64,000 nt of DNA, taken from contig CP064988.1 in NCBI GenBank assembly GCA_016699855.1, positions 1,702,501 to 1,766,500 on the forward strand, given 5' to 3'. Below, one piece after another: positions 16,724 through 26,800 of this stretch (position 1 is its first letter; each line of letters opens with the position of its first letter). Origin of the DNA: Rhodospirillales bacterium (GTDB taxonomy: Bacteria > Pseudomonadota > Alphaproteobacteria > Reyranellales > Reyranellaceae). The position numbers were made by a program, and so were the translations under genes. The notes beneath the pieces are model-generated. The model was given only the letters and a program-made list of their open reading frames with translations, had not been told where the DNA came from and searched no databases.

Positions 16724-16790
16724 TGGCATCCCGAGCGCAGCGAGGGATGCAGGCGCCGGCTCTAGATCCCTCGCTGCGCTCGGGATGCCA
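16724..16790. repeat. Long perfect inverted repeat (CATCCCGAGCGC family)
   Basis: Perfect 25-base arms (16724-16748 and 16766-16790) around a 17-base loop. The arm core is CATCCCGAGCGCAGCGAGGG. A second copy is at 42928-42992 and a half-arm at 59529-59544. It lies between convergent genes, so it may also act as a bidirectional terminator. It is best called an interspersed REP-type element. Confidence 0.75.
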
Positions 16791-16848
16791 GCAGGGCGAG
16801 GCGCAAGGGTCGCGCGCCCGTCCGATCGGCACGCGCGGCCTGCCGCCT

Positions 16849-17715
16849 CTACCGGCCCGCGCTCAGCGTGATCTCGGTGGCGACGTTGCCGTCGGCGTCG
16901 AGCGCCCACAGGTCGAACTGGTCGGGATAGGGCGATGGTCCACCGCCCAGCGTCACCGGCTTGTCGACGTAGAGCGGACGGCGGTTACGGGTCGAGATCT
17001 GGCGGAACGGCCGCCCCAGCTTGGCGCGCGCCAGCTCGAGCAGCAGCAATGTCGTGAGGCCGCCGTTGACGATCCGGTCGGGATAACCCTCGACACCGCG
17101 CGCGTAGTCGGCGTCGTAGTGGATACGGTGGCCGTTGAAAGTCAGCGCCGAGTAGCGGAACAGCATCGTCGCGTCGGGCGTGACCGCCCGTTTCCACACC
17201 GCCATGCCTTCGGGCCGTTGCGGCGGCGGGGCCTTCGCCGGTCCGCTGGCGGCCTCTCGGAACACGACGTCCTGCTCCTCGACGATGCGCACGTCGCCGC
17301 GCGCGCTGATGCGGTGGAGGATGGTGACGAACACCATGGCGCCGCCGCGGCCGGTCTTGGGTTCGATCGCCGTGATCTCCGATTCGCGCTCGACCTCGTC
17401 GCCGATCAGCAGCGGCTCGCCGAACAACGCGCGGCGGCCCGCGAACATGCGCCGAGGCAACGGTACCGGCGGCAGGAAGTCGCCGCGCTCCGGGATGCCG
17501 TCGACGGCGAGCGCGGCCTGCGGCGCGACCGTCGCGAACAGCGCGGCGTACCACGGTTGCGGCAGCTCGGCGCCGTCGACCAGCGGCGCCGGATCGACAT
17601 CGAGCAGCGCCGCCATGCGGTGCGCCATCTGGCGCGTCACCTGGTCGGCGGCGGTCTGCTTGCGGCCCAGCCACGCCGCGTATTCGCCGGCGCCTGCGCC
17701 CGCCTCATCCGTCAT
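16849..17715 (-). CDS. MaoC/HTD2-type hydratase, mesaconyl-C4-CoA-hydratase-like
   Basis: A 288-residue double-hotdog protein. The N-terminal half (about 10-140) is a FAS1-like dehydratase N domain. The C-terminal half carries LFRYSALTFNGHRIHYDADYA, the hallmark of the HTD2 / mesaconyl-C4-CoA hydratase group, followed by IVNGGLTTLLLLELARAKLG. These enzymes hydrate mesaconyl-C4-CoA or itaconyl-type CoA esters in C5-dicarboxylate breakdown. The neighbouring VOC protein and tartrate dehydrogenase suggest an organic-acid catabolic group. The exact substrate is inferred from the motif only. Confidence 0.85.
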   Translation of the reverse strand: MTDEAGAGAGEYAAWLGRKQTAADQVTRQMAHRMAALLDVDPAPLVDGAELPQPWYAALFATVAPQAALAVDGIPERGDFLPPVPLPRRMFAGRRALFGEPLLIGDEVERESEITAIEPKTGRGGAMVFVTILHRISARGDVRIVEEQDVVFREAASGPAKAPPPQRPEGMAVWKRAVTPDATMLFRYSALTFNGHRIHYDADYARGVEGYPDRIVNGGLTTLLLLELARAKLGRPFRQISTRNRRPLYVDKPVTLGGGPSPYPDQFDLWALDADGNVATEITLSAGR

Positions 17716-17746
17716 CGGCCCGTCCCCTCGTTAGACCGCATGGCGG

Positions 17747-18328
17747 TCAGCGGAAATCGCGCAGCGCCGGATCGGCGATCCGCGTGTCCTGGCCGGCGAC
17801 CGGATCGTCGATCGCCTGGCGCAGGCTGGTGGCGCCTTTCCATTCCGCGCGCGGCCGTACGCGGCCGTCGGCGCCGACCTGGTCGAGGCCCCAGTAGATC
17901 TCGAGCCGGTGGCCGTCGGGATCGCGGAACTCGACGGCGATCTGCACCCCGGCGCGGCGGCGGCCCTCGAAATCGATCGCCACGGCGTGGCGGCGCAGAT
18001 GGTCGCGGGCGCGCAGCACCTCGTCGAGCGTCGAGACCTCGAACGCCATGTGGTGCAGCCCCGCGTCGGCGGGCGGCGGGCCGGAGGCGCGCACCAGCGC
18101 GACGCCGTGGTGGTCCGGATTGAACCGCAGGAACACCATGCCGCCGGGCATCATGTCGTCGCCGTACACGTCGGAGATTCGCATGCCGAGCACTTCCGTG
18201 TAGAAGCGCGTCGAGCGCTCGAGATCGGCGACGTGCAGAACGACGTGCCCGATCTTGTTGACGCGGAACGGCGGCGGCGTCCGCCCCTCGGCGGCGCGGA
18301 TGCGGTCGGGATTCGTCGCGCCCGTCAT
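17747..18328 (-). CDS. VOC-superfamily dioxygenase/isomerase-like protein
   Basis: A 193-residue glyoxalase/extradiol-dioxygenase fold protein. Two beta-alpha-beta-beta-beta repeats are visible: GHVVLHVADLERSTRFYTEV at about residues 27-46, and GLHHMAFEVSTLDEVLRARD at about 87-106. The late EFRDPDGHRLEIYWG supplies the usual metal Glu. Possible metal ligands are His28, His90 and the Glu of LEIYW, as in extradiol dioxygenases. A textbook AAGGAGGT ribosome site fixes the start. It lies 31 bases before the mesaconyl-CoA-hydratase-like gene on the same strand. The substrate is unknown. Confidence 0.85.
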   Translation of the reverse strand: MTGATNPDRIRAAEGRTPPPFRVNKIGHVVLHVADLERSTRFYTEVLGMRISDVYGDDMMPGGMVFLRFNPDHHGVALVRASGPPPADAGLHHMAFEVSTLDEVLRARDHLRRHAVAIDFEGRRRAGVQIAVEFRDPDGHRLEIYWGLDQVGADGRVRPRAEWKGATSLRQAIDDPVAGQDTRIADPALRDFR

Positions 18329-18363
18329 GGTGCTACCTCCTTGCGGCCGCGCCGCTGGCGCCG

Positions 18364-18879
18364 TCAATCGACGCGCCATGGTCCGGGGATGAAGACCCAC
18401 CGGCCGTTGACGTGCACCAGCCCGTCGAACGCCATGCCGGCGGTCTTGCCGGGCTCGACGAACTTGAAGCGGACGATCGGCACCCCGGGCCGGAGGTCGC
18501 CGGCGACCTTGGCGTAGCCGCCGGGGAACTCGCCCGCCACGGGCTTGCCCGCGATCAGATCGTCGGTGCTGGCGAACACGACGAGGATCTCCGTCTGCCC
18601 CGCCTTGCCGGCGATGACCTGGCCAGAGGCCCAGAGCTGGCGATGCGCCGCCTCGAGCCTGGACGCGCGCGGCTCGCCATAGACCGTGCGGTAGTCCGTC
18701 GCTGTCGGGCGCAGCCGCGTCATCGCGGCGTCCACGTCGACGGTGGAGCCGGGCGCGAACTGCGCGATCAAGGCGCGCGCGCCGGCCTCGGTCGGCGGAA
18801 ACGCCTGGGCGCGGACCGGCGCGGCGGCGAGGGCCGCGCAGCCGGCCAGCGCGATGACGGCGCGCCGTCGAAATCCCAT
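18364..18879 (-). CDS. Exported protein of unknown function
   Basis: A 171-residue protein that I do not recognise. The N terminus MGFRRRAVIALAGCAALAAA is a signal sequence. It has a lipobox-like LAGC at residues 11-14 but also a possible signal-peptidase-I site after PVRAQA, so it is either a lipoprotein or a soluble periplasmic protein. The mature part is soluble and ends in repeated hydrophobic strands (MAFDGLVHVNGRWVFIPGPW). It lies 35 bases upstream of the VOC gene and is probably in the same transcript. Confidence 0.6.
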   Translation of the reverse strand: MGFRRRAVIALAGCAALAAAPVRAQAFPPTEAGARALIAQFAPGSTVDVDAAMTRLRPTATDYRTVYGEPRASRLEAAHRQLWASGQVIAGKAGQTEILVVFASTDDLIAGKPVAGEFPGGYAKVAGDLRPGVPIVRFKFVEPGKTAGMAFDGLVHVNGRWVFIPGPWRVD

Positions 18880-18964
18880 GGCGGACGCTCTCCATTCAAA
18901 TGGCCCCGGCTCCACGCCGGAGCGGCTGAAACTACGCCCGCCCGGGCCGCGCGTCCAAGCGGCG

Positions 18965-20035
18965 TCAGGCGCGTTCCAGCGCCGCGCACACCGCCTCGGT
19001 GACCTGCGCGGTCGTGGCGGTGCCGCCGAGATCGCGCGTCAGGAACTTGCGCTCCGCCGTCACCGTCTCGATCGCCTTCATCAGACGCCGCGCCGCATCC
19101 GCCTCGCCGAGATGCTCCAGCATCATGACGCCGGACCAGAACGTGCCGATCGGATTGGCGATCCCTTTGCCCATGATGTCGAAGGCCGAGCCGTGGATCG
19201 GCTCGAACATCGAGGGGTAGTGGCGCTCGGGATTGACGTTGCCGGTCGGGGCGATGCCGATGCTGCCGGCCAAGGCGGCGGCGAGGTCGCTGAGGATGTC
19301 GGCGTGCAGGTTGGTCGCGACGATGGTGTCCAGCGACGCGGGCCGGTTCACCATCCGCGCGGTGGCGGCGTCGACCAGCTCCTTGTCGACTGTCACGTCG
19401 GGGAACTCCTTCGCCACCTCCGCCGCGATCTCGTCCCACATGACCATGCCGTGGCGCTGGGCGTTCGACTTGGTGACCACGGTCAGCTTCCTGCGCGGCC
19501 GCGACGCCGCCAAGGCGAAGGCGAAGCGCATGATGCGGGCGACGCCGACCCGCGTGAAGATCGACACCTCCGTGGCGACCTCCTCGGGATGGCCGCGGTG
19601 CGAGCGGCCGCCCTGGCCGGCGTACTCGCCCTCGCTATTCTCCCGCACGATCACCCAGTCGAGCTTTCCGGGCGGACATTCGGCCAGCGGGCTTTTCAAG
19701 CCCGGCAGCACGCGCGTCGGCCGCACATTGGCGTACTGGTCGAAGCCCTGGCAGATCCTGAGCCGCAAGCCCCACAAGGTCACGTGGTCGGGCACCTCCG
19801 GATCGCCGACGGCGCCGAAATAGATCGCGTCGAACGACTTCAACGCGTCCAGCCCGTTGTCCGGCATGAGCTGGCCGGTACGGCGGTACAGGTCGGAGCC
19901 CCAGTCGAAATCGACGACGTCCAGATTGAAGGCGTTGGTCAGGCGCGACAGGCGGCGCAGCACCGTCAGGCCGGCCGGGATCACCTCCTTGCCGATGCCG
20001 TCGCCCGGGATGGCCGCGATGCGATGCGTGCGCAC
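18965..20035 (-). other. Tartrate dehydrogenase segment with possible internal GTG start
   Basis: This marks the dehydrogenase part of the fused frame. Starting at the in-frame GTG at 20033-20035 it would encode 356 residues, the normal length of tartrate/D-malate dehydrogenases, beginning directly with the family's N-terminal strand (VRTHRIAAIPGDGIGKE). No strong ribosome site is visible before the GTG, which leaves open whether it is used. Confidence 0.5.
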
Positions 20036-20710
20036 CGGGCCCAGGCCGGCCGTCTCGACGCGCGGCCGGACCGGCGTCGACGTGGCCGCGGACGTGGACG
20101 TCGTCGTCGGCCGGACAGGTGGGGGATCGACGGTCGGCGACGCCGTCGCCTGCCTGATGCCGGCACGGTAGGCGCGGCCGTAGCCGGCGATCAGATCGGC
20201 GCGGTCCAACGCGTTGATGATGCGGCGCGCCTCGCGCCAATCCTCCGTCGACCCGTCGAAATAATCCGCCAGCTTCCGCGACGTGAACGCCCCTGTGATC
20301 ATGCCGTGGAACATGATCTTGGCGGCGAGTTCCGGCTCGAGCGCCTTGTCCGGATCCGCCTCGAGATCGACGCCGAACGTCGCGCCCATCACGGCGTAGT
20401 TGCGCCGGCCGGTGAGCTGCACGTAACCGCGGCCCTTGAAGCGCACGCCGTCGCCGGGCTGCGTGTTGCCGAGGTCGGTGCGGCCCTCGTAGGCGGCGCC
20501 CGACGCGTACTCGCGGATCGGCCGCATCGTGCGGTCGGTCTCGTGGTGCGTCGTCGCCAGGCAGTAGGCGAGCCAGCGCTCGTCCTTGCCGGCGTGGCCG
20601 GCCTCCCAGCCGTCGAGGATGAAGTTGAGGCCGTCGACCTGGTCCTGCTGCAGCGAGCCGCCGAACAGCTCGCGCCGGACATGGTCGAAGAAGAACTTGC
20701 GGTCGATCAT
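18965..20710 (-). CDS. GH19-like lysin domain fused in frame to tartrate dehydrogenase
   Basis: One uninterrupted 581-residue frame holds two unrelated proteins. Residues 1-185 look like a phage-type GH19 lysin/chitinase: FFFDHVRRELFGGSLQQDQV, ATTHHETDRTM with putative catalytic Glu57, and RFKGRGYVQLTGRRNYAVMG. Residues 186-222 are a Thr/Pro-rich linker. Residues 226-581 are a complete tartrate/isopropylmalate-type dehydrogenase (HRIAAIPGDGIGKEVIP, VRENSEGEYAGQGG, TKSNAQRHGMVMWDE, EPIHGSAFDIMGKG), which oxidises D-malate or tartrate with NAD+. GGGGA precedes the ATG at 20710. A GTG at 20035 (Val226) would give a stand-alone full-length dehydrogenase, so internal initiation or a recent gene fusion are both possible. 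Confidence 0.8.
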   Translation of the reverse strand: MIDRKFFFDHVRRELFGGSLQQDQVDGLNFILDGWEAGHAGKDERWLAYCLATTHHETDRTMRPIREYASGAAYEGRTDLGNTQPGDGVRFKGRGYVQLTGRRNYAVMGATFGVDLEADPDKALEPELAAKIMFHGMITGAFTSRKLADYFDGSTEDWREARRIINALDRADLIAGYGRAYRAGIRQATASPTVDPPPVRPTTTSTSAATSTPVRPRVETAGLGPVRTHRIAAIPGDGIGKEVIPAGLTVLRRLSRLTNAFNLDVVDFDWGSDLYRRTGQLMPDNGLDALKSFDAIYFGAVGDPEVPDHVTLWGLRLRICQGFDQYANVRPTRVLPGLKSPLAECPPGKLDWVIVRENSEGEYAGQGGRSHRGHPEEVATEVSIFTRVGVARIMRFAFALAASRPRRKLTVVTKSNAQRHGMVMWDEIAAEVAKEFPDVTVDKELVDAATARMVNRPASLDTIVATNLHADILSDLAAALAGSIGIAPTGNVNPERHYPSMFEPIHGSAFDIMGKGIANPIGTFWSGVMMLEHLGEADAARRLMKAIETVTAERKFLTRDLGGTATTAQVTEAVCAALERA

Positions 20711-20841
20711 GTTCGCATCCCCACGCGCGGGTGGCACCCGCGGACCCTACCCCGGACCGGTGGACGCCCCTACGTGTCCGCGCCCACACTTCGCATGAAT
20801 TCGCGCCGCCATCACGTCCGGCGGCGCTCTCGCCTTCCACC

Positions 20842-20875
20842 GCCGGTGGGCGTATAAGCGCCGCCGCCCACCGGC
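20842..20875. promoter_or_regulatory. Inverted repeat with TATAAG in the loop, before yhhQ-like gene
   Basis: Eleven-base arms GCCGGTGGGCG (20842-20852) and CGCCCACCGGC (20865-20875) enclose a loop holding TATAAG (20853-20858). The element ends 31 bases before the transporter ATG. A -10-like box inside a palindrome suggests an operator or a structured leader. It does not match the preQ1 riboswitch layout I know. Confidence 0.35.
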
Positions 20876-20906
20876 CTGTGCCGCCGGAGCGGGCTTGGAG
20901 GCCGAT

Positions 20907-21467
20907 ATGAACGAGATCTCCCGCGGGACGGCCGTCGCCGTCGCCGCCATGGTCGCCATCGTGGCGCTCAGCAACTACACCGTCCAGTTCCCGATCAACG
21001 CCTGGTTGACCTGGGGCGCGGCGATCTACCCCGTGAGCTTCCTCGTCACCGACCTCGCCAACCGCGCCTTCGGGCCGGAACGCGCCCGCGTCGTCGTGTA
21101 TTGCGGGTTCGCCGCCGGTGTTCTGGCGTCCGGCCTGCTGGCGCCCTGGCGCATCGCGGTGGCGTCGGGGATCGCCTTCCTGGTCGGCCAGCTGCTCGAC
21201 ATCCACGCCTTCGACCGGCTTCGGCGCGCCACCTGGTGGAAGGCGCCGCTGGTCGGCTCGGCGCTGGGCTCGATCGTCGATACCGCGCTGTTCTTCGGAA
21301 TCGCCTTCATCGGCGTCATGCCGTTCCTGCCGCCGCAGCAGGGACCGTCGGTGATCACGCTCACACTGGGCGACCTCGCCGTGAAACTGGCGCTGGCGCT
21401 GGTGTTCCTGGCGCCGTTCCGCGCCCTGATGAACGTCGTCGTCCCGGCGCGGCAGCGGACGGCCTAG
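20907..21467 (+). CDS. Queuosine-precursor transporter, VUT/YhhQ family
   Basis: A 186-residue inner-membrane protein of the COG1738 family, with about five to six hydrophobic segments (ALSNYTVQFPIN, YPVSFLVTDLANRAFGPERA, ASGIAFLVGQLLDIHAFDRL). YhhQ proteins import the queuosine precursors preQ0/preQ1. Conserved polar residues sit in membrane stretches (TDLANR, GQLLD, GSIVDTALFF). GGAGG upstream fixes the ATG at 20907. The next gene is queA and tgt lies nearby, so the family role and the context agree on queuosine tRNA modification. Confidence 0.88.
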   Translation: MNEISRGTAVAVAAMVAIVALSNYTVQFPINAWLTWGAAIYPVSFLVTDLANRAFGPERARVVVYCGFAAGVLASGLLAPWRIAVASGIAFLVGQLLDIHAFDRLRRATWWKAPLVGSALGSIVDTALFFGIAFIGVMPFLPPQQGPSVITLTLGDLAVKLALALVFLAPFRALMNVVVPARQRTA

Positions 21468-21485
21468 GCGGCCGGTCGGATTCCC

Positions 21486-22540
21486 GTGCGCGTCGATCTG
21501 TTCGATTTCGAGCTGCCAGAAGCGCTGATCGCGCAGCGGCCGGCGCGGCCGCGCGACTCGGCGCGGCTGCTGCGCCTACCGGCCGCCGGCGACGCCACCG
21601 CGCATACCGTGCGGGACCTGCCCGATCTGGTCGACGCCCGCGACCTGCTGGTGTTCAACGACACGCGGGTGCTGCCGGCGCGGCTCTATGGCGCCGCGGC
21701 GGCGCGCGGATCGAAGCGCTGCTGCTGCGCGCGCTGGATGAACGACGCTGGACGGCGATGGCGCGGCCGGCGGGGCGGCTACGCCCGGGCGAGCGCCTGG
21801 ACTTCGAGGGCGGCATCGCCGCCACGGTGGCGGCGCGGCGCGGCGACGGCACGCTCGAGCTCGAGTTCGACCTGCCGCGAGCCGCGCTGGCCGAGGCGCT
21901 GCGCGCCCACGGCCACATGCCGCTGCCGCCCTACATCCGCGGCGGCCGCGACGATGCCGCCGACCGCGACGACTACCAGACGGCGCTCGCGGCGCGCGAC
22001 GGCGCCATCGCGGCCCCGACGGCGGCGCTGCATTTCACGTCCGGCCTGCTCGAGCGCCTGCGCGCCAAGGGCTGCGGCATCGCCACGGTGACCCTGCACG
22101 TCGGCGCCGGCACGTTCCACCCGGTGCGCGTCGAGGACACGCGCGACCACGCCATGCACGAGGAATGGGGCGAGGTCGGCGCGGCGGCGGTCGACGCCAT
22201 CGCCGCCTGCCGCGCCCGCGGCGGCCGCGTCGTGGCGGTGGGAACGACGACGCTGCGCCTGCTCGAGACGGTGGCCGCGCGGAACGAAGGACGGCTGACG
22301 CCGTGGACCGGCGACACCGGAATCTTCATCACCCCGGGCTACCGCTTCGCGGTCGTCGACCGGCTGATGACCAACTTCCATCTGCCGCGTTCGACGCTGT
22401 TCATGCTGGTGGCGGCGTTCGCCGGGCTGGACCGGATGCGGGCGCTCTACGCGCGCGCCATCGCCGACGGCTACCGCTTCTATTCCTATGGAGATTGCTG
22501 CCTGCTCGACCGGGCCGGCAGCGCGGAGACCGCGCCGTGA
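21486..22540 (+). pseudogene. queA: S-adenosylmethionine:tRNA ribosyltransferase-isomerase, frameshifted
   Basis: QueA makes epoxyqueuosine from preQ1-modified tRNA. The N-terminal part (MRVDLFDFELPEALIAQRPA...LLVFNDTRVLPARLYG) is in one frame. The rest (ARIEALLLRALDERRWTAMA ... TNFHLPRSTLFMLVAAFAG, YRFYSYGDCCLL) continues in another frame to the normal end. The break is in the GC-only run at about 21691-21709 and equals one missing base. Both halves are otherwise well preserved. This means either a very recent mutation or a base-calling/assembly error in a GC repeat. If real, queuosine synthesis would be impaired even though yhhQ-like and tgt genes are intact. Confidence 0.85.
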
Positions 22541-22551
22541 CCGGCCGGCCG

Positions 22552-23043
22552 TCACTTGTAGTGCTTGACGCAGGCCAGCAGCTCGTCGAGCGCCACGTAG
22601 GTGCCGATCAGCGTGATGTTGAAGCCGTCCTGTCCGCGGGGATCGATGTACAGGCGGTTGCCGGCCTTGATCTCGCGGAACAGCGACTCCGAGTCCGCGA
22701 GCCCGAGAAACAGCGCGGTCTCGGTCAGGGCCTCGGCCTGGCCGCTGCGCCGGGTGTAGTTGTCGACCCAGTATGTGACCCCGCCCTTCGATCCCTGCCG
22801 CCAGTTCCACTTCGGGTTGTTGATGACCACGCCCCACTGCCAGTCGCCGTCGACCATGAACATCACCGACGCGCCGCCGCCGTAGGTGCCGGTGGCGGTG
22901 CAGTGCTCGAACGCGCCCTGCCTTCCATTGGCTTCGATCAGCCACGCGCCGGTGTTGTAGCTGCGCAGCACCTCCGCGCGCGCCGGCATCGTCGCGAAAA
23001 CCGCCGACAAAACAGCCACGAGAATCGCCGTTACTCCCCTCAT
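22552..23043 (-). CDS. Exported protein of unknown function
   Basis: A 163-residue protein with a clear signal peptide (MRGVTAILVAVLSAVF...ARAE). The mature part is Trp/Tyr/Gly-rich with a beta-strand pattern (AWLIEANGRQGAFEHCTATG, WQWGVVINNPKWNW) and two Cys. This resembles the general look of small invasion-associated or DUF-type periplasmic beta proteins, but I cannot name a family. GGGGAGAGGG precedes the ATG. It sits between queA and tgt but on the opposite strand, so tgt needs its own promoter. Confidence 0.65.
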   Translation of the reverse strand: MRGVTAILVAVLSAVFATMPARAEVLRSYNTGAWLIEANGRQGAFEHCTATGTYGGGASVMFMVDGDWQWGVVINNPKWNWRQGSKGGVTYWVDNYTRRSGQAEALTETALFLGLADSESLFREIKAGNRLYIDPRGQDGFNITLIGTYVALDELLACVKHYK

Positions 23044-23249
23044 CGCCCTCTCCCCCTGGAAATCCCGCCATGCTCCGCCGCGCGCCCGCCGACAGTCCGC
23101 CCGTTCGTCGGACGCGACCGCGTCGCCGCGCGCCACCCGTCGCCCGCCATTTTATATCGCCGGTCGATTTTCGTCGAGGGCGCGCTCACAACGGCGGGCG
23201 CGGCGACCGCCATCACGCCGCCGCGAGACCCGCACGTGGAGTTCCGCCG

Positions 23250-24371
23250 ATGATCGGCTTCGACCTGCTTGCCAGCGACGGCGCCGCCCGGCGCGGCCGC
23301 ATCGCCACCGCCCACGGCGTCGTCGAGACGCCGGCCTTCATGCCGGTCGGCACGGCGGCCACGGTGAAGGCCATGTTGCCCGAATCGGTCGCCGCCACCG
23401 GCGCGCACATCGTGCTCGGCAACACCTACCACCTGATGCTGCGGCCGGGCGCCGAGCGCGTCGAGGCGCTGGGCGGACTGCACAAATTCATGAACTGGCC
23501 CGGCCCGATCCTGACCGATTCCGGCGGCTTCCAGGTGATGTCGCTGTCGAAGCTGCGCACGCTCGACGCCGGCGGCGTGACGTTCCGCTCGCATATCGAC
23601 GGCTCGACGCATCGCCTGACGCCGGCCCGCTCGATCGGCATCCAACGCCGGCTCGACGCCGACATCACGATGTCGTTCGACGAATGCGCGCCGTGGCCGA
23701 TCGACCACGACGGCGCGGCGGCGTCGATGCGGCTATCGATGCGCTGGGCGGCCGACGGCCGCGCCGCGTTCACCGACCGCGACGGCTACGGCCTGTTCGG
23801 CATCGTCCAGGGCAGCGTGTTCGAGGATCTGCGGCTGGAGTCCGCCCGCGCGCTGACGGAGATCGGCTTCGACGGCTACGCCATCGGCGGCCTCGCCGTC
23901 GGCGAGGGCCAGGAGGCGATGTTCCGCACGCTCGATTTCACCGCGCCGGCGCTACCGGCCGACCGGCCGCGGTACCTCATGGGCGTCGGCCGGCCGGCCG
24001 ACATCGTCGGCGCGGTCAGACGCGGGATCGACATGTTCGACTGCGTCATGCCGACCCGCGCCGGCCGCACGGCGCAGGCCTTCACATGGCGCGGCGAACT
24101 GAACCTGCGCAACGCGCGCCACCGCGACGATCCGCGGCCGATCTCGGCGGAGTGCGCGTGCCCGGCGTGCGCCTCGTACAGCCGCGCCTATTTCCACCAC
24201 CTGATCCGCGCCGACGAGATGCTCGGGCCGATGCTGCTGACCTGGCACAACCTGCACTTCTACCAGGACGTGATGCGCGGCCTGCGCGGCGCCATCGAGG
24301 CGGGAACGCTCGACGCGTGGATCGCGGCGTTCGAGGCGAAGCAGGCCGAGGGCGACATCCCGGCGCTTTAG
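23250..24371 (+). CDS. tgt: Queuine/preQ1 tRNA-guanine transglycosylase
   Basis: A 373-residue Tgt. It exchanges guanine 34 for preQ1 in GUN-anticodon tRNAs. Visible are the active-site segment LTDSGGFQVMSLSKLR (general acid-base Asp), the second catalytic region FDCVMPTRAGRTAQAFTWRG (nucleophile Asp in FDCVMPTR), the substrate loop GYAIGGLAVGEG, and the zinc site CACPACASYSRAYFHHL (three Cys and a His). Length is normal. The ATG at 23250 has GTGGAG upstream. Together with the transporter and queA it forms a split queuosine locus. Confidence 0.96.
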   Translation: MIGFDLLASDGAARRGRIATAHGVVETPAFMPVGTAATVKAMLPESVAATGAHIVLGNTYHLMLRPGAERVEALGGLHKFMNWPGPILTDSGGFQVMSLSKLRTLDAGGVTFRSHIDGSTHRLTPARSIGIQRRLDADITMSFDECAPWPIDHDGAAASMRLSMRWAADGRAAFTDRDGYGLFGIVQGSVFEDLRLESARALTEIGFDGYAIGGLAVGEGQEAMFRTLDFTAPALPADRPRYLMGVGRPADIVGAVRRGIDMFDCVMPTRAGRTAQAFTWRGELNLRNARHRDDPRPISAECACPACASYSRAYFHHLIRADEMLGPMLLTWHNLHFYQDVMRGLRGAIEAGTLDAWIAAFEAKQAEGDIPAL

Positions 24372-24380
24372 CGATGCCGC

Positions 24381-24848
24381 TCAGCGCCCCCGCGCCAGCG
24401 TCGCGGACCGCCGGCAGGGGCCGTCGATCTCGGCAAGCGTGAGCGATCCGCCGGCGGCCTTGCCGGTCCATTTGGCGTTCTGCCGCTCGCGCTCGCGCAT
24501 CGCGCGCAGCGCCGTCAGCTTCACCGATCCGTCGGCCGCGACCGCGCCGTTGAGCTGCCACAGCGCCGGCGGCGGCGGCAGGCGCTCGCCCTTCTTGCCC
24601 TGCACCCGGGCGCCGCCGGAATCGGGCTCGCTGGCCGTGCCGTCGACCAGCCCGCCCTCGACCACGATGCGGACGGTCAGCGGCGCGCAGGCGCCGCCGG
24701 CGGCCTGGCCGGTCCAGACGCCGTCGGCGGCGTTGCGCGGCGCGGGCGTCTGCGCGGCGGCGGACGCGGCCGCCAGCGCGGCGACGAGCGCGAGCGATAG
24801 GATCGACGCGTGGCGTGGCGCGGGGCGGCGGATCGGCTTCGACGTCAC
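24381..24848 (-). CDS. Exported protein of unknown function, GTG start
   Basis: A 155-residue protein with a signal peptide (HASILSLALVAALAAASAAAQ). The mature part contains a repeated pattern: DGVWTGQAAGGACAPLTVRI and NAKWTGKAAGGSLTLAEIDG, each W-T-G-x-A-A-G-G followed by a strand. This suggests two halves of one small beta domain. The start is GTG at 24848 with GGGGGAG upstream. The gene is convergent with tgt, with 9 bases between stops. I do not recognise the family. Confidence 0.6.
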   Translation of the reverse strand: MTSKPIRRPAPRHASILSLALVAALAAASAAAQTPAPRNAADGVWTGQAAGGACAPLTVRIVVEGGLVDGTASEPDSGGARVQGKKGERLPPPPALWQLNGAVAADGSVKLTALRAMRERERQNAKWTGKAAGGSLTLAEIDGPCRRSATLARGR

Positions 24849-24927
24849 GTGAACTCCCCCGGAGGCGCCGCCGGGCGGCGCGCCGCCCGCACCATACGCG
24901 AGCCGGCCCGGTCGTCCAGCGCCCTCG

Positions 24928-26751
<1,824 letters not shown>

Positions 26752-26800
26752 GTTCCCGATTAACGCGTCCCGCGGACGCGCGATATCCGCCGGCCGGCGT

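Noticed and set aside
20711..20906. A preQ1 riboswitch before the queuosine transporter
   Set aside because: The only structure is a GC-rich 11-base stem with a TATAAG loop; the A-rich tail and loop sequences of preQ1 riboswitches are missing.
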